From: Tenacibaculum sp. 190524A05c
GTDB lineage: Bacteria; Bacteroidota; Bacteroidia; Flavobacteriales; Flavobacteriaceae
Direction of reading: 5' to 3'
DNA: 64,000 bases
NCBI RefSeq assembly: GCF_964036595.1
Contig: NZ_OZ038523.1
Coordinates: forward strand, 1,082,501 to 1,146,500
Below the pieces are notes generated by a model. It worked only from the letters and a program-made list of their open reading frames with translations, searched no databases and was not told the origin of the DNA. The stretch's first letter is position 1; each line of letters starts with the position of its first letter. Below, one piece after another: positions 26,394 to 35,447 of the stretch. A program made the translations under genes and the position numbers.

Positions 26394-29300
26394 TTATTTT
26401 CCGATGTTAATATGTATGTATGTTCTAATTTCCCATTCTGAACCATTATCAAAACCTACTGGACTAATAATTGGTGCAGTTGCAAATGGTAATGCTTGGT
26501 TCGGAGAATATCTAGGTGAAAACTCGTTTAAAGAACGCCAAGTTCCTCTCAATCCAATTTTAGTATTCGGCAATAAGAACCAATCTTGTTTTCCTATTGA
26601 AGTAGAAACATCTAACATTAATTGCATTGGAAATGTTAAGTTGAAATCTCTATGATAATCAAATGGACCCCAGTCGTTTACTTTAACTGCTCCCATAATT
26701 TTCATTTTCTTATATAGTACTCTTACATCTGTTCCAAAACGATCGATTGTACGCTGGCTATCACCATTTGCCTGACCGTTACCCGCGTAGATGTTAGCGA
26801 TAATTCCTAAATCAGGATTTACCTTAGAAACAATTCTTGAGTGTACTTCCCATAAATCTTCTGCTGGAGTAGAATTTGGGAACGCAAAGAATGTACGATC
26901 TGCTAAGAATCCAATATGAGCGTCTTGAGTAGTAGGTAAATGTCTATAAACAAAACCTAAATTCATTGCAAACTTTCCATCTTCTGCTCTATCATTATCC
27001 CATTGATACATCCATGTTCCAGGAGTTGGATCATAAGTGAATAAAATCTCACCTGCTGTAGTTTCCCTGTTTGCTCTTACCACAAATGGATCATCAATAA
27101 TATTTCTTAATCTTCCAGGACCAGTTACATCATTTGGCATTGCATCCACAAGTGGTTTTTGCCATAAGAAGTTTGGTGCAACTTGGAAATCTCCCATACT
27201 GTATGTAAAACCAGATAAGAAGTTCGTTTGGTTTCCACTACCTGAGTCTTTTAATCTCCAACCTGTAAATGTTTGAGTTTGATCTGCTCCACCATTAGCT
27301 ACAAGTCCCATTATAGACCCTTGCGCATACCAATTAATTGGGCCTTTTTGATAAGTGATTTTTGCTTTACCTCCCCAGTTATCATCTGAGTTGACTTTAT
27401 CTGTATAAACTGTGTAGTTTCCTGAAGTACCTCTAACATCTTGGAATGAACTTCCGTTTAGAGGATTACCAGCCCAAATACCTCCTAATTGAATTCCTAC
27501 ATTTCCAATTTTCTTTTCTACAACTAAAGTTGCTCTTTCTGTGGGCCATGGTGGAATAACACCACTTCGTACTTGGTTTTCGTCTAAAATTCTTCGTCCC
27601 GTTTGATCGAACTCTAAATCTGTATTTACATCTCTGTGATAGATTCCTGTTACATCAATTCCAGCAATATTTCTACTATACTTTAAAAGCATTGTAGGAT
27701 TTGCTCCCCACCATAATTGTGGACCTGCTGCAACTTTTAAACCTTTTAAAGATCTTTTCCCATCAATCTCGATTCCGAAAGTTTCACCTCCGTATATATC
27801 TAAATTAGGACCATAATTTGCCTCTGGATATAAACCGAATAAATCTCCTTCATATCCCCAGTGATAATGTCCTGTTCTGTAGAATCCTCTTAAATCAAAG
27901 TCTTTGGCACTCCATTCAAACTTGGCGTTGTACACATTAACTCTATTTACATCTCCTAAAGTAACATTACCATTAGCTGTGTTTACGTCAACAACTGGTC
28001 TTGCTCTATTTTCATAAAATATTTCATCAATAGGATTTTCTGCTACTCTTCCAATTACATTGAAATTTACGTTCGCTCTCATATTATCAGAAGGCTTCCC
28101 TTCTATTCCTACGAAATAAGAATGCATGTAATCAAAACCTGTTCTGTTAGGATAAGCGTTAGCTGTAGGATCTGCAGTTTCTGGAGTAGTTAATAAACTT
28201 CCTCCTGTAAAGAATGAAGTAAATTCAGCTCTTAATTGACTAATTTTAATTTTACCTCCTTCTTGTGCATCGAATGCTGCTTTATCGCCTCTTGCTTTTA
28301 GAACTGCATCCATAACATTGATTCCTTCAAAATAGTTATTTACGAAATCTAATGTCATATCCTTATCATAAGGATTTAGTCTGTGCGCTTGTTGTAAAGC
28401 ATAGTATGCTGCACGTGGATATAGTTGATATAATCCTCTTGAATCAGTTTGTCCTTTAGCACAAATTCCAAACCATTCTTCATTCATATTATTATCTCCT
28501 GGACTAGCTTGGTCTCTGCTGTAACCACCATTTCCCCATGAAGCATTGTTATCATGAACATCTAAATTCTTTGTTTGTCCATATTTCCACCATCCATCAC
28601 TAAACTGAAAAGTAAAACCTCCAATTGAGTTACCAGCTTTTCCTAATCCTGCTGCATTCGAGTATATATCCTTCCAGTTCTCAATATCATAGTACGCTTG
28701 CATTGCTTGATCTTCCTTTCCGTCACGCGCGTTATAAGCATCTGAACCAAATTCAGTAAATAAAATAGGTAAATTCAATTCTTTCTTAACACGATCGAAA
28801 GCATCTGTAAAAGATTTACCTCGATACATGTTTGTACCGTAGATATCAATATCTGTACATTCTTTCTTTACGATATCAAGAAAACCTAAATCACCATTAC
28901 ATATTGCAACTGGATGAGATTGATCTATCTTTTTAACTTCCTTAACCGCATCATTAAATGCTCGATATAGTGCAATAGCAGCAGACCTTGTTTCTTCGTC
29001 CTTACTTCTAGGATCTGGAATATCTTCAGTTTCTGCACCTTTCCATACTAAATGGTAATTATTTTCATTACCTAGCATGTATAACAATAAACCTCTTGTA
29101 TTCTTATAGGTGTTTGCCATATCTCTGGCTTCCTTCATTAATATTGCTTTAGTATCCGCATCTGCATAATCAGTATCTGGAACCCAACCACCATTAATTG
29201 TTAAACCATAAGCACCAAACGTAACATTTAACATTGTGTAGATTCCATATTTATCATATATATATGTTATCCACTTTGGTTTTAAGTTGTACGTTCTAAT

Positions 29301-29564
29301 TGTATTTACTCCCATATTTTTGAGTAAAGACATTTCTGCATCTAACGCAGCTTTTATGATATCATCAGACTGACTCCAAATTCCCGGATCAGTAATTGTA
29401 TTTCCAATTGGCACATAATCCCAATTCATACCATTAATCATAAAATCCTCTCCGTTAACTACGAGTTTCATTCCATTATCATTTTTAACTACAGTAATCT
29501 TATTCTGTGCAAAAATTCCAAATGAGAAAAATAAAAATGTGAGTATTAGGAAGTTTTTCTTCAT
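26394..29564 (-). CDS. Clan GH-A glycosidase fused to an outer-membrane beta-barrel
   Basis: 1056 residues from the ATG at 29564; that start gives the signal peptide MKKNFLILTFLFF ending FAQ. Residues about 20-400 are a TIM-barrel glycosidase with acid/base E167 (MLGNENNYH) and nucleophile E271 (LFTEFGSD). The exact family is unclear: GH2 TIM, GH17 or GH72-like. The remaining 600 residues are alternating amphipathic strands with aromatic belts (for example LLKYSRNIAGIDVTGIYHRD), as in porins, ending in YIHINIGK. With the C-terminal barrel in the outer membrane, the enzyme would most likely face the periplasm. It is the first gene of the operon with no SusC/SusD pair beside it, so it may be the glycan entry channel, which is inference. 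Confidence 0.75.
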   Translation of the reverse strand: MKKNFLILTFLFFSFGIFAQNKITVVKNDNGMKLVVNGEDFMINGMNWDYVPIGNTITDPGIWSQSDDIIKAALDAEMSLLKNMGVNTIRTYNLKPKWITYIYDKYGIYTMLNVTFGAYGLTINGGWVPDTDYADADTKAILMKEARDMANTYKNTRGLLLYMLGNENNYHLVWKGAETEDIPDPRSKDEETRSAAIALYRAFNDAVKEVKKIDQSHPVAICNGDLGFLDIVKKECTDIDIYGTNMYRGKSFTDAFDRVKKELNLPILFTEFGSDAYNARDGKEDQAMQAYYDIENWKDIYSNAAGLGKAGNSIGGFTFQFSDGWWKYGQTKNLDVHDNNASWGNGGYSRDQASPGDNNMNEEWFGICAKGQTDSRGLYQLYPRAAYYALQQAHRLNPYDKDMTLDFVNNYFEGINVMDAVLKARGDKAAFDAQEGGKIKISQLRAEFTSFFTGGSLLTTPETADPTANAYPNRTGFDYMHSYFVGIEGKPSDNMRANVNFNVIGRVAENPIDEIFYENRARPVVDVNTANGNVTLGDVNRVNVYNAKFEWSAKDFDLRGFYRTGHYHWGYEGDLFGLYPEANYGPNLDIYGGETFGIEIDGKRSLKGLKVAAGPQLWWGANPTMLLKYSRNIAGIDVTGIYHRDVNTDLEFDQTGRRILDENQVRSGVIPPWPTERATLVVEKKIGNVGIQLGGIWAGNPLNGSSFQDVRGTSGNYTVYTDKVNSDDNWGGKAKITYQKGPINWYAQGSIMGLVANGGADQTQTFTGWRLKDSGSGNQTNFLSGFTYSMGDFQVAPNFLWQKPLVDAMPNDVTGPGRLRNIIDDPFVVRANRETTAGEILFTYDPTPGTWMYQWDNDRAEDGKFAMNLGFVYRHLPTTQDAHIGFLADRTFFAFPNSTPAEDLWEVHSRIVSKVNPDLGIIANIYAGNGQANGDSQRTIDRFGTDVRVLYKKMKIMGAVKVNDWGPFDYHRDFNLTFPMQLMLDVSTSIGKQDWFLLPNTKIGLRGTWRSLNEFSPRYSPNQALPFATAPIISPVGFDNGSEWEIRTYIHINIGK

Positions 29565-29686
29565 TGTAAGTTGTATTAGATAAGTGATGTAGAAATCAAT
29601 CACTTGTTTTTGTATGTATTAAAATTACGAAAGACACATGCGAAATCCTTAAAAAAGACCTTTACAAAAAACATACAACGCAAAAA

Positions 29687-29716
29687 AAATGTGCTTTTTT
29701 TAAGAAAAACACATTT
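29687..29716 (-). promoter_or_regulatory. Inverted repeat with U-run in the leader of the glucan operon
   Basis: On the minus strand AAATGTGTTTTT pairs with an A-rich arm ending GCACATTT (one mismatch), followed directly by eight T. It looks like a weak rho-independent terminator or attenuator. It lies about 125 nt before the ATG of the barrel-glycosidase gene and about 110 nt after the stop of the regulator gene, so it could end the regulator transcript, act as a leader attenuator, or serve as a regulator site. Confidence 0.5.
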
Positions 29717-29804
29717 AAACCTCTTTGTTTATAGGGATTTATGGAATCGGATAAAAAGTACCCAAAAACGACGATTTTACACCAATGTATAGGTAATGTT
29801 GTGG

Positions 29805-29828
29805 TAAAAAAACTATTTGTATAGTTTT
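29805..29828 (-). terminator. Short terminator after the LuxR-type regulator gene
   Basis: An 8-bp AT-rich stem (AAAACTAT at 29809-29816 with its complement at 29821-29828, loop TTGT) overlaps the stop codon. On the minus strand it is followed by T runs. The stem is weak. Confidence 0.5.
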
Positions 29829-32625
29829 ATATATCAAGCATATAGTCTATCAAGTTTGATTTTTGAGGCAAATCTAACTTTTTACGTAAACGATATCGTT
29901 TAATCTCTACACTTCTTACAGATATATTAAAGAGAGGAGCAATCTCTTTTGAAGTTAAATTCAACCTTAGATACGCACATAGTCTAAGGTCATTTGGAGT
30001 TAAGTTTTCATGCTTACTTTTAATCTTATTAATGAAATCTTTATCGGCGTTATTAAATGCTTCTTCAAACATTTGCCAATCATCTTCATTATTCAGATTA
30101 TTATCAATTATTTTAATAACACTCTTGATGTTTTTAGTATCACTATCATTCTTGGCAATTTCCTTCTTTAATGAACTTAACAACTCATTTTTCTTAATCA
30201 TGTTCATTGTAGAAATTGCTAGCTCTCTATTTTTACTTTCAACATCTTGCTTGAGTTGCGTATTTCTGATTTCCATTAATTCCTTTTCATTCTCTAGAGT
30301 CTTAAGTTGAAATTCTCTTTTTTGCTTTTTCAACATCTCTTCTCTTTGTCTTCTATAATTTCGTCTATATAAACGATCCATAAATAATGAAAACAAGAAT
30401 ACAATTGTTGCATATGCTAATATTGCCAAATTTGAAATATACCAAGCTCTTTCTATCATAAAAGAATATGTTGGTATGTTGTCTATAATTTGCTCACCAA
30501 CTTTTGCTCTTACTTTAAATTCATAATTTCCAAAAGGTAAGTTCTCAAACATAGAAGTGTTTTTGTATCTCCAACTACTCCAGTTTTTTGTATATCCATC
30601 TAAAATGAACTGATATTTTACTGGAGCATCCTTAGATAAATATGGAACGCTATACTCAAACTCTAAACTATTATGCTTTGATGGTAACTCTACTTCATCT
30701 TCATTTATAAGTTTTAAATGTTGAGGATCTCCATTAACAGCATGATACTTAACACTGTTAATGGAAAGATTATAAGGTTGTTTATCTGTTTTTAAATCTG
30801 TTATGATGTATCCATTCAATGTACCTAATAAGTACTCATCTTTAGCTATTCTCTGGATGTTCTCATAACCAATTGTACCTTTTCTTAAATTACTAGTAAT
30901 TCCTTTTTTCGTTACAATTTCTGTTGAACTAAATTTATCTGGTTTTAAATAGCTAATGTTTTCTCTTGAAAAACTAAAAAGTGTGTTTGAACCATAATCA
31001 TAAATCAATTTACCTGACAAGAAATTGTCTTTTTCTATTAATTTATTCAGAACTGAATCTTTAACAAATGCATCTGATTCGTCTGCATAAGTATATACAC
31101 CATCATCATATGCATAAACAATTTTATTCTGATATTTGATAATACTTGAATGAATTCCCTTGCTTAACGAAGAATCAATCTTACTACTTATTACCTTTTT
31201 ATAATTCTTATCAATTTTTAACTTATATACTCCTTTATATTCGTGATTTATAAAAATCAAATTATCCTTATAAAGCTCGAAAAACTTACTAGAGTTTTCG
31301 AAACCATCTATTTTATGAGATAATTCCCATTGATCTTGTTTTTTTTGGAGTAGATATAATCCATCGTAATTTCCTTGTAATAATCTATTATCATCAATCT
31401 TTTTAACTCCCCAAGTTCCTTGTATATTGCTTATAAGATTAACCTTATCATCTCTTACTATAAATGTTCCTTTATTATGTCCACAAAATAAAGTTGCATC
31501 AATAACATCCAAACTCCAAACCTGTCCCTGTGTGTTTGGCATGAATGTAAAATCGTTAGAAGAAGGATATTTCTTATAAAACAATCCTTGGTTAGTTCCT
31601 AAATACAAATATCCGTTATGAAAAGAAGATGTATAGACTGTACCAAACTTACCCTCTTTATCGTTAAAGATTCTAACTGAAGATGTTATATCTATTTTAT
31701 TAATTCCATTATCTAATCCTAGCCACAAATCTCCTTTTTCATCTTCAAAAGTGGTTAAAACCGTATTGTTTGTTAATCCGTTTTTTTGATTCAGTTTGTA
31801 TTTAATTTCACCATCCGCAGAACAATAAATTGCTCCATTTGAAATTGTACCAATAATGAAAGAATTATCTTTTAAAACAGAGGCACTATAAACAGTTTTA
31901 TTCTCTAGATAGTTAGATAATTTATCATTAAATGTGTATTTCCCATCAACATCATAAAACCCATCATTTTGTGTTAAAAAAATTAGTTTACCCTCTTTCC
32001 TAAAGGCCAATACAACTCTATTATCTTTAAAATATTCCTTGTTTGAAAATAATTTTGAAGTACCCTTTTCTATTTTGGAAATTCCTTTATCTAATTCATG
32101 AAAATATATAGTATCTTCTACCTTAAACATCTTTGTAATAGATGTTTCAGAGTTTATAATTTTGACTTCCTTCGAGGTTAGATTATAAATATAAATGCGT
32201 TCCAAAGATTGAAAAAGCATCCATCCGTCTAACTCAATTATATTCCAAAATTGTTCATCTGACAGTAACGTAATATTATTTTCCTTAACAATTGAAGTGT
32301 AGTTTAATACTCCATATTCATCTCTTTTCCAACAGCCAAAATCCATGTAAAACCCAGTAAAAATTTTATCATCTACAGTTTTAACAGATCTCATAATAGT
32401 TTCATTCGGAGTTGGATACAAATTCCAAATTGCTCCATTAAACTCTAATAATCCTTTATTATTAGCAGCATAAACAAAGCCATTTTGAGCTTGACTTATA
32501 GACCAATTCTGTGATTCTGCTTGATAATCTTCTGGTACAAACTGGTTGATTAATGGTAATTCCTGTGCACTTAATTCAAATGCAAATATGAGTACTAATA
32601 CTATGTAGAAATATAAGGTTTTCAA
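29827..32625 (-). CDS. Membrane one-component regulator: beta-propeller, Y_Y_Y domain, LuxR-type HTH
   Basis: 932 residues. Start is a TTG at 32625 directly after the TAG stop of the symporter gene. It is kept because only this start includes the signal peptide (MKTLYFYIVLVLIF, cleavage near LSAQ). A periplasmic beta-propeller (about 25-620, repeats such as GLLEFNGAIWNLYP and GDLWLGLDNGINKI) is followed by a Y_Y_Y domain (about 640-710), one membrane helix (about 725-745), a long coiled coil and a C-terminal LuxR/GerE helix-turn-helix (about 865-932, with LTSKEIAPLFNISVRSVEIKRYRLRKK). It lacks kinase and receiver domains. It likely senses a glucan fragment in the periplasm and activates the operon just downstream. 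Regulators of this form often lie next to polysaccharide loci. Confidence 0.87.
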   Translation of the reverse strand: MKTLYFYIVLVLIFAFELSAQELPLINQFVPEDYQAESQNWSISQAQNGFVYAANNKGLLEFNGAIWNLYPTPNETIMRSVKTVDDKIFTGFYMDFGCWKRDEYGVLNYTSIVKENNITLLSDEQFWNIIELDGWMLFQSLERIYIYNLTSKEVKIINSETSITKMFKVEDTIYFHELDKGISKIEKGTSKLFSNKEYFKDNRVVLAFRKEGKLIFLTQNDGFYDVDGKYTFNDKLSNYLENKTVYSASVLKDNSFIIGTISNGAIYCSADGEIKYKLNQKNGLTNNTVLTTFEDEKGDLWLGLDNGINKIDITSSVRIFNDKEGKFGTVYTSSFHNGYLYLGTNQGLFYKKYPSSNDFTFMPNTQGQVWSLDVIDATLFCGHNKGTFIVRDDKVNLISNIQGTWGVKKIDDNRLLQGNYDGLYLLQKKQDQWELSHKIDGFENSSKFFELYKDNLIFINHEYKGVYKLKIDKNYKKVISSKIDSSLSKGIHSSIIKYQNKIVYAYDDGVYTYADESDAFVKDSVLNKLIEKDNFLSGKLIYDYGSNTLFSFSRENISYLKPDKFSSTEIVTKKGITSNLRKGTIGYENIQRIAKDEYLLGTLNGYIITDLKTDKQPYNLSINSVKYHAVNGDPQHLKLINEDEVELPSKHNSLEFEYSVPYLSKDAPVKYQFILDGYTKNWSSWRYKNTSMFENLPFGNYEFKVRAKVGEQIIDNIPTYSFMIERAWYISNLAILAYATIVFLFSLFMDRLYRRNYRRQREEMLKKQKREFQLKTLENEKELMEIRNTQLKQDVESKNRELAISTMNMIKKNELLSSLKKEIAKNDSDTKNIKSVIKIIDNNLNNEDDWQMFEEAFNNADKDFINKIKSKHENLTPNDLRLCAYLRLNLTSKEIAPLFNISVRSVEIKRYRLRKKLDLPQKSNLIDYMLDI

Positions 32626-34284
32626 CTATGAAAAATAGATATAGGTTAGTATTACAATAATACAAATTATTAATCCAACTGGTTTAGTATACTTCCAAGG
32701 AGTATCATCTACTAAACCAGATTCTTCTTGTTTATATGGAATTGTTTTAGGCTTAAACTTTCCAATTAATAACATGATGATTGTATTTAAAACAAATAAT
32801 ATCGCCATCACATGAAGGAAATGTGGATAGGCATCTGCTTTTACAATACTCAGAGCATCTTCTCCTGTAACTCCAGATAGTTTAGCTTTTTCTAATGCAG
32901 AATTCACAAAGTTTGGACGCATTACAAATTCACTAATTATATATAATATTGATCCCGTTAATAAACCAATTTTTGCAGCAATTGCTGGTACTTTCTTAGT
33001 TACAAATCCAACGAAAATAATAGTTAATATAGGAATACTGTAAACACCATTAACTTGTTGTAAATAAGAGAAAATACTTTCTAGGCTTGATAAAAATGGA
33101 GCTATACACATAGCTGCAATTGCTAGTAATACTCCAAATGTTTTTCCGTATTTTACAATTACTTTTTCCTCTGCATTTGGATTTATATGCTCTTTGTAAA
33201 TGTCTATTCCAAAAAGAGTTACCGAACTGTTTAAAACGCTATTAAAGGAACTTAAAATAGCTCCGAATAATACTGCTGCGAAGAATCCGATTAACTCGTC
33301 TGGAAGAATTTTTCTCACTAATTGTCCATAAGCTTCATCTGGCGTGCCAACTACTAAAGAACCTTGTGTACTCATGTAATAAGCTATAATTCCAGGCAAA
33401 ACAACAATAATTGGTCCTAAAATTTTTATGAACGCTCCTAGTAATAATCCTTTCTGACCTTCCTCTAAATTCTTTGCTCCTAATGCTCTCTGGATAATTT
33501 GTTGATTCGTTCCCCAATAAAAGACCTGAACTAACATCATTCCAGTAAAAATTGTTGCAAAAGGAACAGAAGCTGATGAACTCCCAATGGAGTCAAAATG
33601 AGAAGGAATCTTTTCTTGTAAAATTGAAATTCCCTCTACAATACTATTCTGCCCGATTACCAATAGTCCAAAAACTGGAATTAAAATGCCTCCAATTAAT
33701 AAACCAATTGCATTTATAGCATCTGAAACCGCAACTGCTTTCAAACCACCAAAAACTGCATAAATAGATCCGATAATTCCAATGGACCAAACACAAATCC
33801 ATAAGGCCACATCCTTTGATACACCCAATAATTCAGGAACATTAAACATTCCACTAATTGCTAAGGAACCTGAATATAATATAGTTGGTAACAATACAAT
33901 TGCATATCCACTTAAGAACAAAATTGAGGTTAACGTTTTTGTTGTTATATCAAATCTTTCTGATAAAAATTGAGGAATTGTAATTAATCCACTTTTCAAA
34001 TATCTTGGTAAGAGAAAAACAGCCGTAACAACCATTGCTATTGCTGCTAATGTTTCCCAAGCCATTACTAAAATTCCTTCTGTAAAGGCAGATCCATTTA
34101 ATCCTACAATTTGCTCAGTAGAAAGATTCGTTAATAAAAGAGAACCTGCGATTACTCCAGCAGTTAAACTTCTACCTCCTAAAAAGTATCCATCTGATGT
34201 TTTTTCGTTTGTATTTTTAGTAGCTCGCCAAGAAATAAATGCAACTAATAAGGTAAAGCCTATAAAAGAAAGAATTCCTAACAT
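32626..34284 (-). CDS. Sodium:solute symporter (SSS family), probable sugar uptake
   Basis: 552 residues with about 14 hydrophobic segments. The start (MLGILSFIGFTLL) and SDGYFLGGRSL are signature features of SSS/SGLT-type Na+ symporters, as are TNLSTEQIVGLNGSAF (sodium site helix) and FYWGTNQQIIQRALGAKNL. Relatives move glucose, galactose or other small solutes with sodium. Here the gene is directly joined to the locus regulator (TAG then TTG, no gap), suggesting co-expression and a role in importing free glucose or small oligosaccharides released outside. It could also signal substrate availability. The substrate cannot be read from sequence. It starts 60 nt after the AraC gene's stop on the same strand. 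Confidence 0.87.
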   Translation of the reverse strand: MLGILSFIGFTLLVAFISWRATKNTNEKTSDGYFLGGRSLTAGVIAGSLLLTNLSTEQIVGLNGSAFTEGILVMAWETLAAIAMVVTAVFLLPRYLKSGLITIPQFLSERFDITTKTLTSILFLSGYAIVLLPTILYSGSLAISGMFNVPELLGVSKDVALWICVWSIGIIGSIYAVFGGLKAVAVSDAINAIGLLIGGILIPVFGLLVIGQNSIVEGISILQEKIPSHFDSIGSSSASVPFATIFTGMMLVQVFYWGTNQQIIQRALGAKNLEEGQKGLLLGAFIKILGPIIVVLPGIIAYYMSTQGSLVVGTPDEAYGQLVRKILPDELIGFFAAVLFGAILSSFNSVLNSSVTLFGIDIYKEHINPNAEEKVIVKYGKTFGVLLAIAAMCIAPFLSSLESIFSYLQQVNGVYSIPILTIIFVGFVTKKVPAIAAKIGLLTGSILYIISEFVMRPNFVNSALEKAKLSGVTGEDALSIVKADAYPHFLHVMAILFVLNTIIMLLIGKFKPKTIPYKQEESGLVDDTPWKYTKPVGLIICIIVILTYIYFS

Positions 34285-34313
34285 ATCATTTGGTTGTTTG
34301 TTTGGACAATTTA

Positions 34314-34333
34314 AGGTTTATAATTCTAAACCT
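34314..34333. other. Small hairpin between AraC and symporter genes
   Basis: A perfect 7-bp inverted repeat (AGGTTTA at 34314-34320, TAAACCT at 34327-34333, 6-nt loop) lies in the 60-bp gap. There is no following T run on the minus strand, so it is a poor terminator. It may be an operator or chance. Confidence 0.3.
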
Positions 34334-34344
34334 AGAAAAAAAGT

Positions 34345-35355
34345 CTATTCTATTGAAGAAGTTTGTCTTACTTCACTGGGAGTTTTTCCAAACCATTTTT
34401 TGCATGCTCTTGACATACTAGATAATTCTGAAAATCCTATAATTTCAGTTAACTTTTGCAATTCTGTATTTGTTTTTGTCAAATACCCAAAGAGAACTTT
34501 CTTTCTTACCTGTTCTTTTATTTCTTCAAATTTAGTTCCTTTTTCAGCCAATTTTCTTTGTAAAGTTCTGGGATGAATAGCAAGTGCCTCACAAATATGT
34601 TCCTTCCCTACTTGTTCGGTACCTAAAAAGCTATATAACATTTTTTCAACCTTAGTATCAATTTCCTCATTCTTTAATTGATAATTACTTTTAATATAAT
34701 CCTCTGCAATCTTTAAATATGCTTCACTTCTCAATTTAATTGGTGTATCTAAAATTTCAGGTGATAAATGAATACCCGTTCGGAAATGATTGAATATTAT
34801 TTTAGAACCAAATACAGTTCTATATTTATTAGAGAGCTTACCATGAGTAAATGCCACAGCAATTGGATGATAGCTTTCACCAATTATGAACTTTAGTATT
34901 TTATGTAAGTCTGCTAGACATAATTCCAAGCATTGTTTACAATCAGATTGTGATTCAGATTCTATACTTAATGATAATTCTACCGCACCAGACACATAAG
35001 AACTTTGTTCAAAAACTGTTAGAACAATACCCGGACTATGAATGTGCATATATTTTGTTGCTAGTCTTAACGCATCTCGAATGGTTTTTGCATTTTTAAC
35101 AACCATTGCAATTGGTCCTAATACTTCTATGTCTTGAAACTTGGATAACTCTAAACCAAAAAAATCACAATTGGTCAATATGGCACTTTCTTCCAGAATA
35201 GCTGTAACAGATTTTAGCGGAATTAAACTATCTGAGATCAACAAATCATTTTTATTGACTCCGAACTTTTCGCTTAATGCTATTGCATCAATTGAGAAAG
35301 ATTCTAGCAAGGTTATAATTCCCTGTAATCCACTTGATCTTACCATTACTTCCAT
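34345..35355 (-). CDS. AraC-family regulator with OruR-type ligand domain
   Basis: 336 residues. The N-terminal 180 residues resemble the Arabinose_bd/OruR-like ligand domain (SGLQGIITLLESFSID, and FGLELSKFQDIEVLGPIAMV). The C-terminal 100 residues form the double helix-turn-helix of AraC/XylS proteins (HICEALAIHPRTLQRKLAEKG, then KLTEIIGFSELSSMSRACKK with WFGKTPSE). It is divergent from the flavin monooxygenase gene, with 92 bp between, and a pair of ATGTC direct repeats in that gap could be its binding site. It therefore more likely controls the monooxygenase than the glucan locus. Start could also be the fourth codon. Confidence 0.85.
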   Translation of the reverse strand: MEVMVRSSGLQGIITLLESFSIDAIALSEKFGVNKNDLLISDSLIPLKSVTAILEESAILTNCDFFGLELSKFQDIEVLGPIAMVVKNAKTIRDALRLATKYMHIHSPGIVLTVFEQSSYVSGAVELSLSIESESQSDCKQCLELCLADLHKILKFIIGESYHPIAVAFTHGKLSNKYRTVFGSKIIFNHFRTGIHLSPEILDTPIKLRSEAYLKIAEDYIKSNYQLKNEEIDTKVEKMLYSFLGTEQVGKEHICEALAIHPRTLQRKLAEKGTKFEEIKEQVRKKVLFGYLTKTNTELQKLTEIIGFSELSSMSRACKKWFGKTPSEVRQTSSIE

Positions 35356-35372
35356 ATTACTAATTTATCAAA

Positions 35373-35387
35373 ATGTCCGAATATGTC
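35373..35387. promoter_or_regulatory. Possible AraC-type operator (two ATGTC half-sites)
   Basis: ATGTC occurs at 35373-35377 and 35383-35387, exactly 10 bp apart and so on the same helix face. It lies between the divergent AraC and monooxygenase genes. AraC proteins bind direct repeats of this kind, but two 5-bp words in AT-rich DNA can arise by chance. Confidence 0.35.
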
Positions 35388-35447
35388 AAATGAATTTAAT
35401 TTAAAAAAACAAAATTTGTAAGAAACAATAAGATATCAACTATTATC

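Noticed and set aside
12389..34284. SusC/SusD homologue within the glucan locus
   Set aside because: I checked every large ORF; none shows a TonB plug or SusD helices. The barrel protein at 26394 has a glycosidase in place of a plug.
34314..34333. Terminator between the AraC and symporter genes
   Set aside because: The hairpin has no T run on the minus strand, so it is listed only as a small hairpin.
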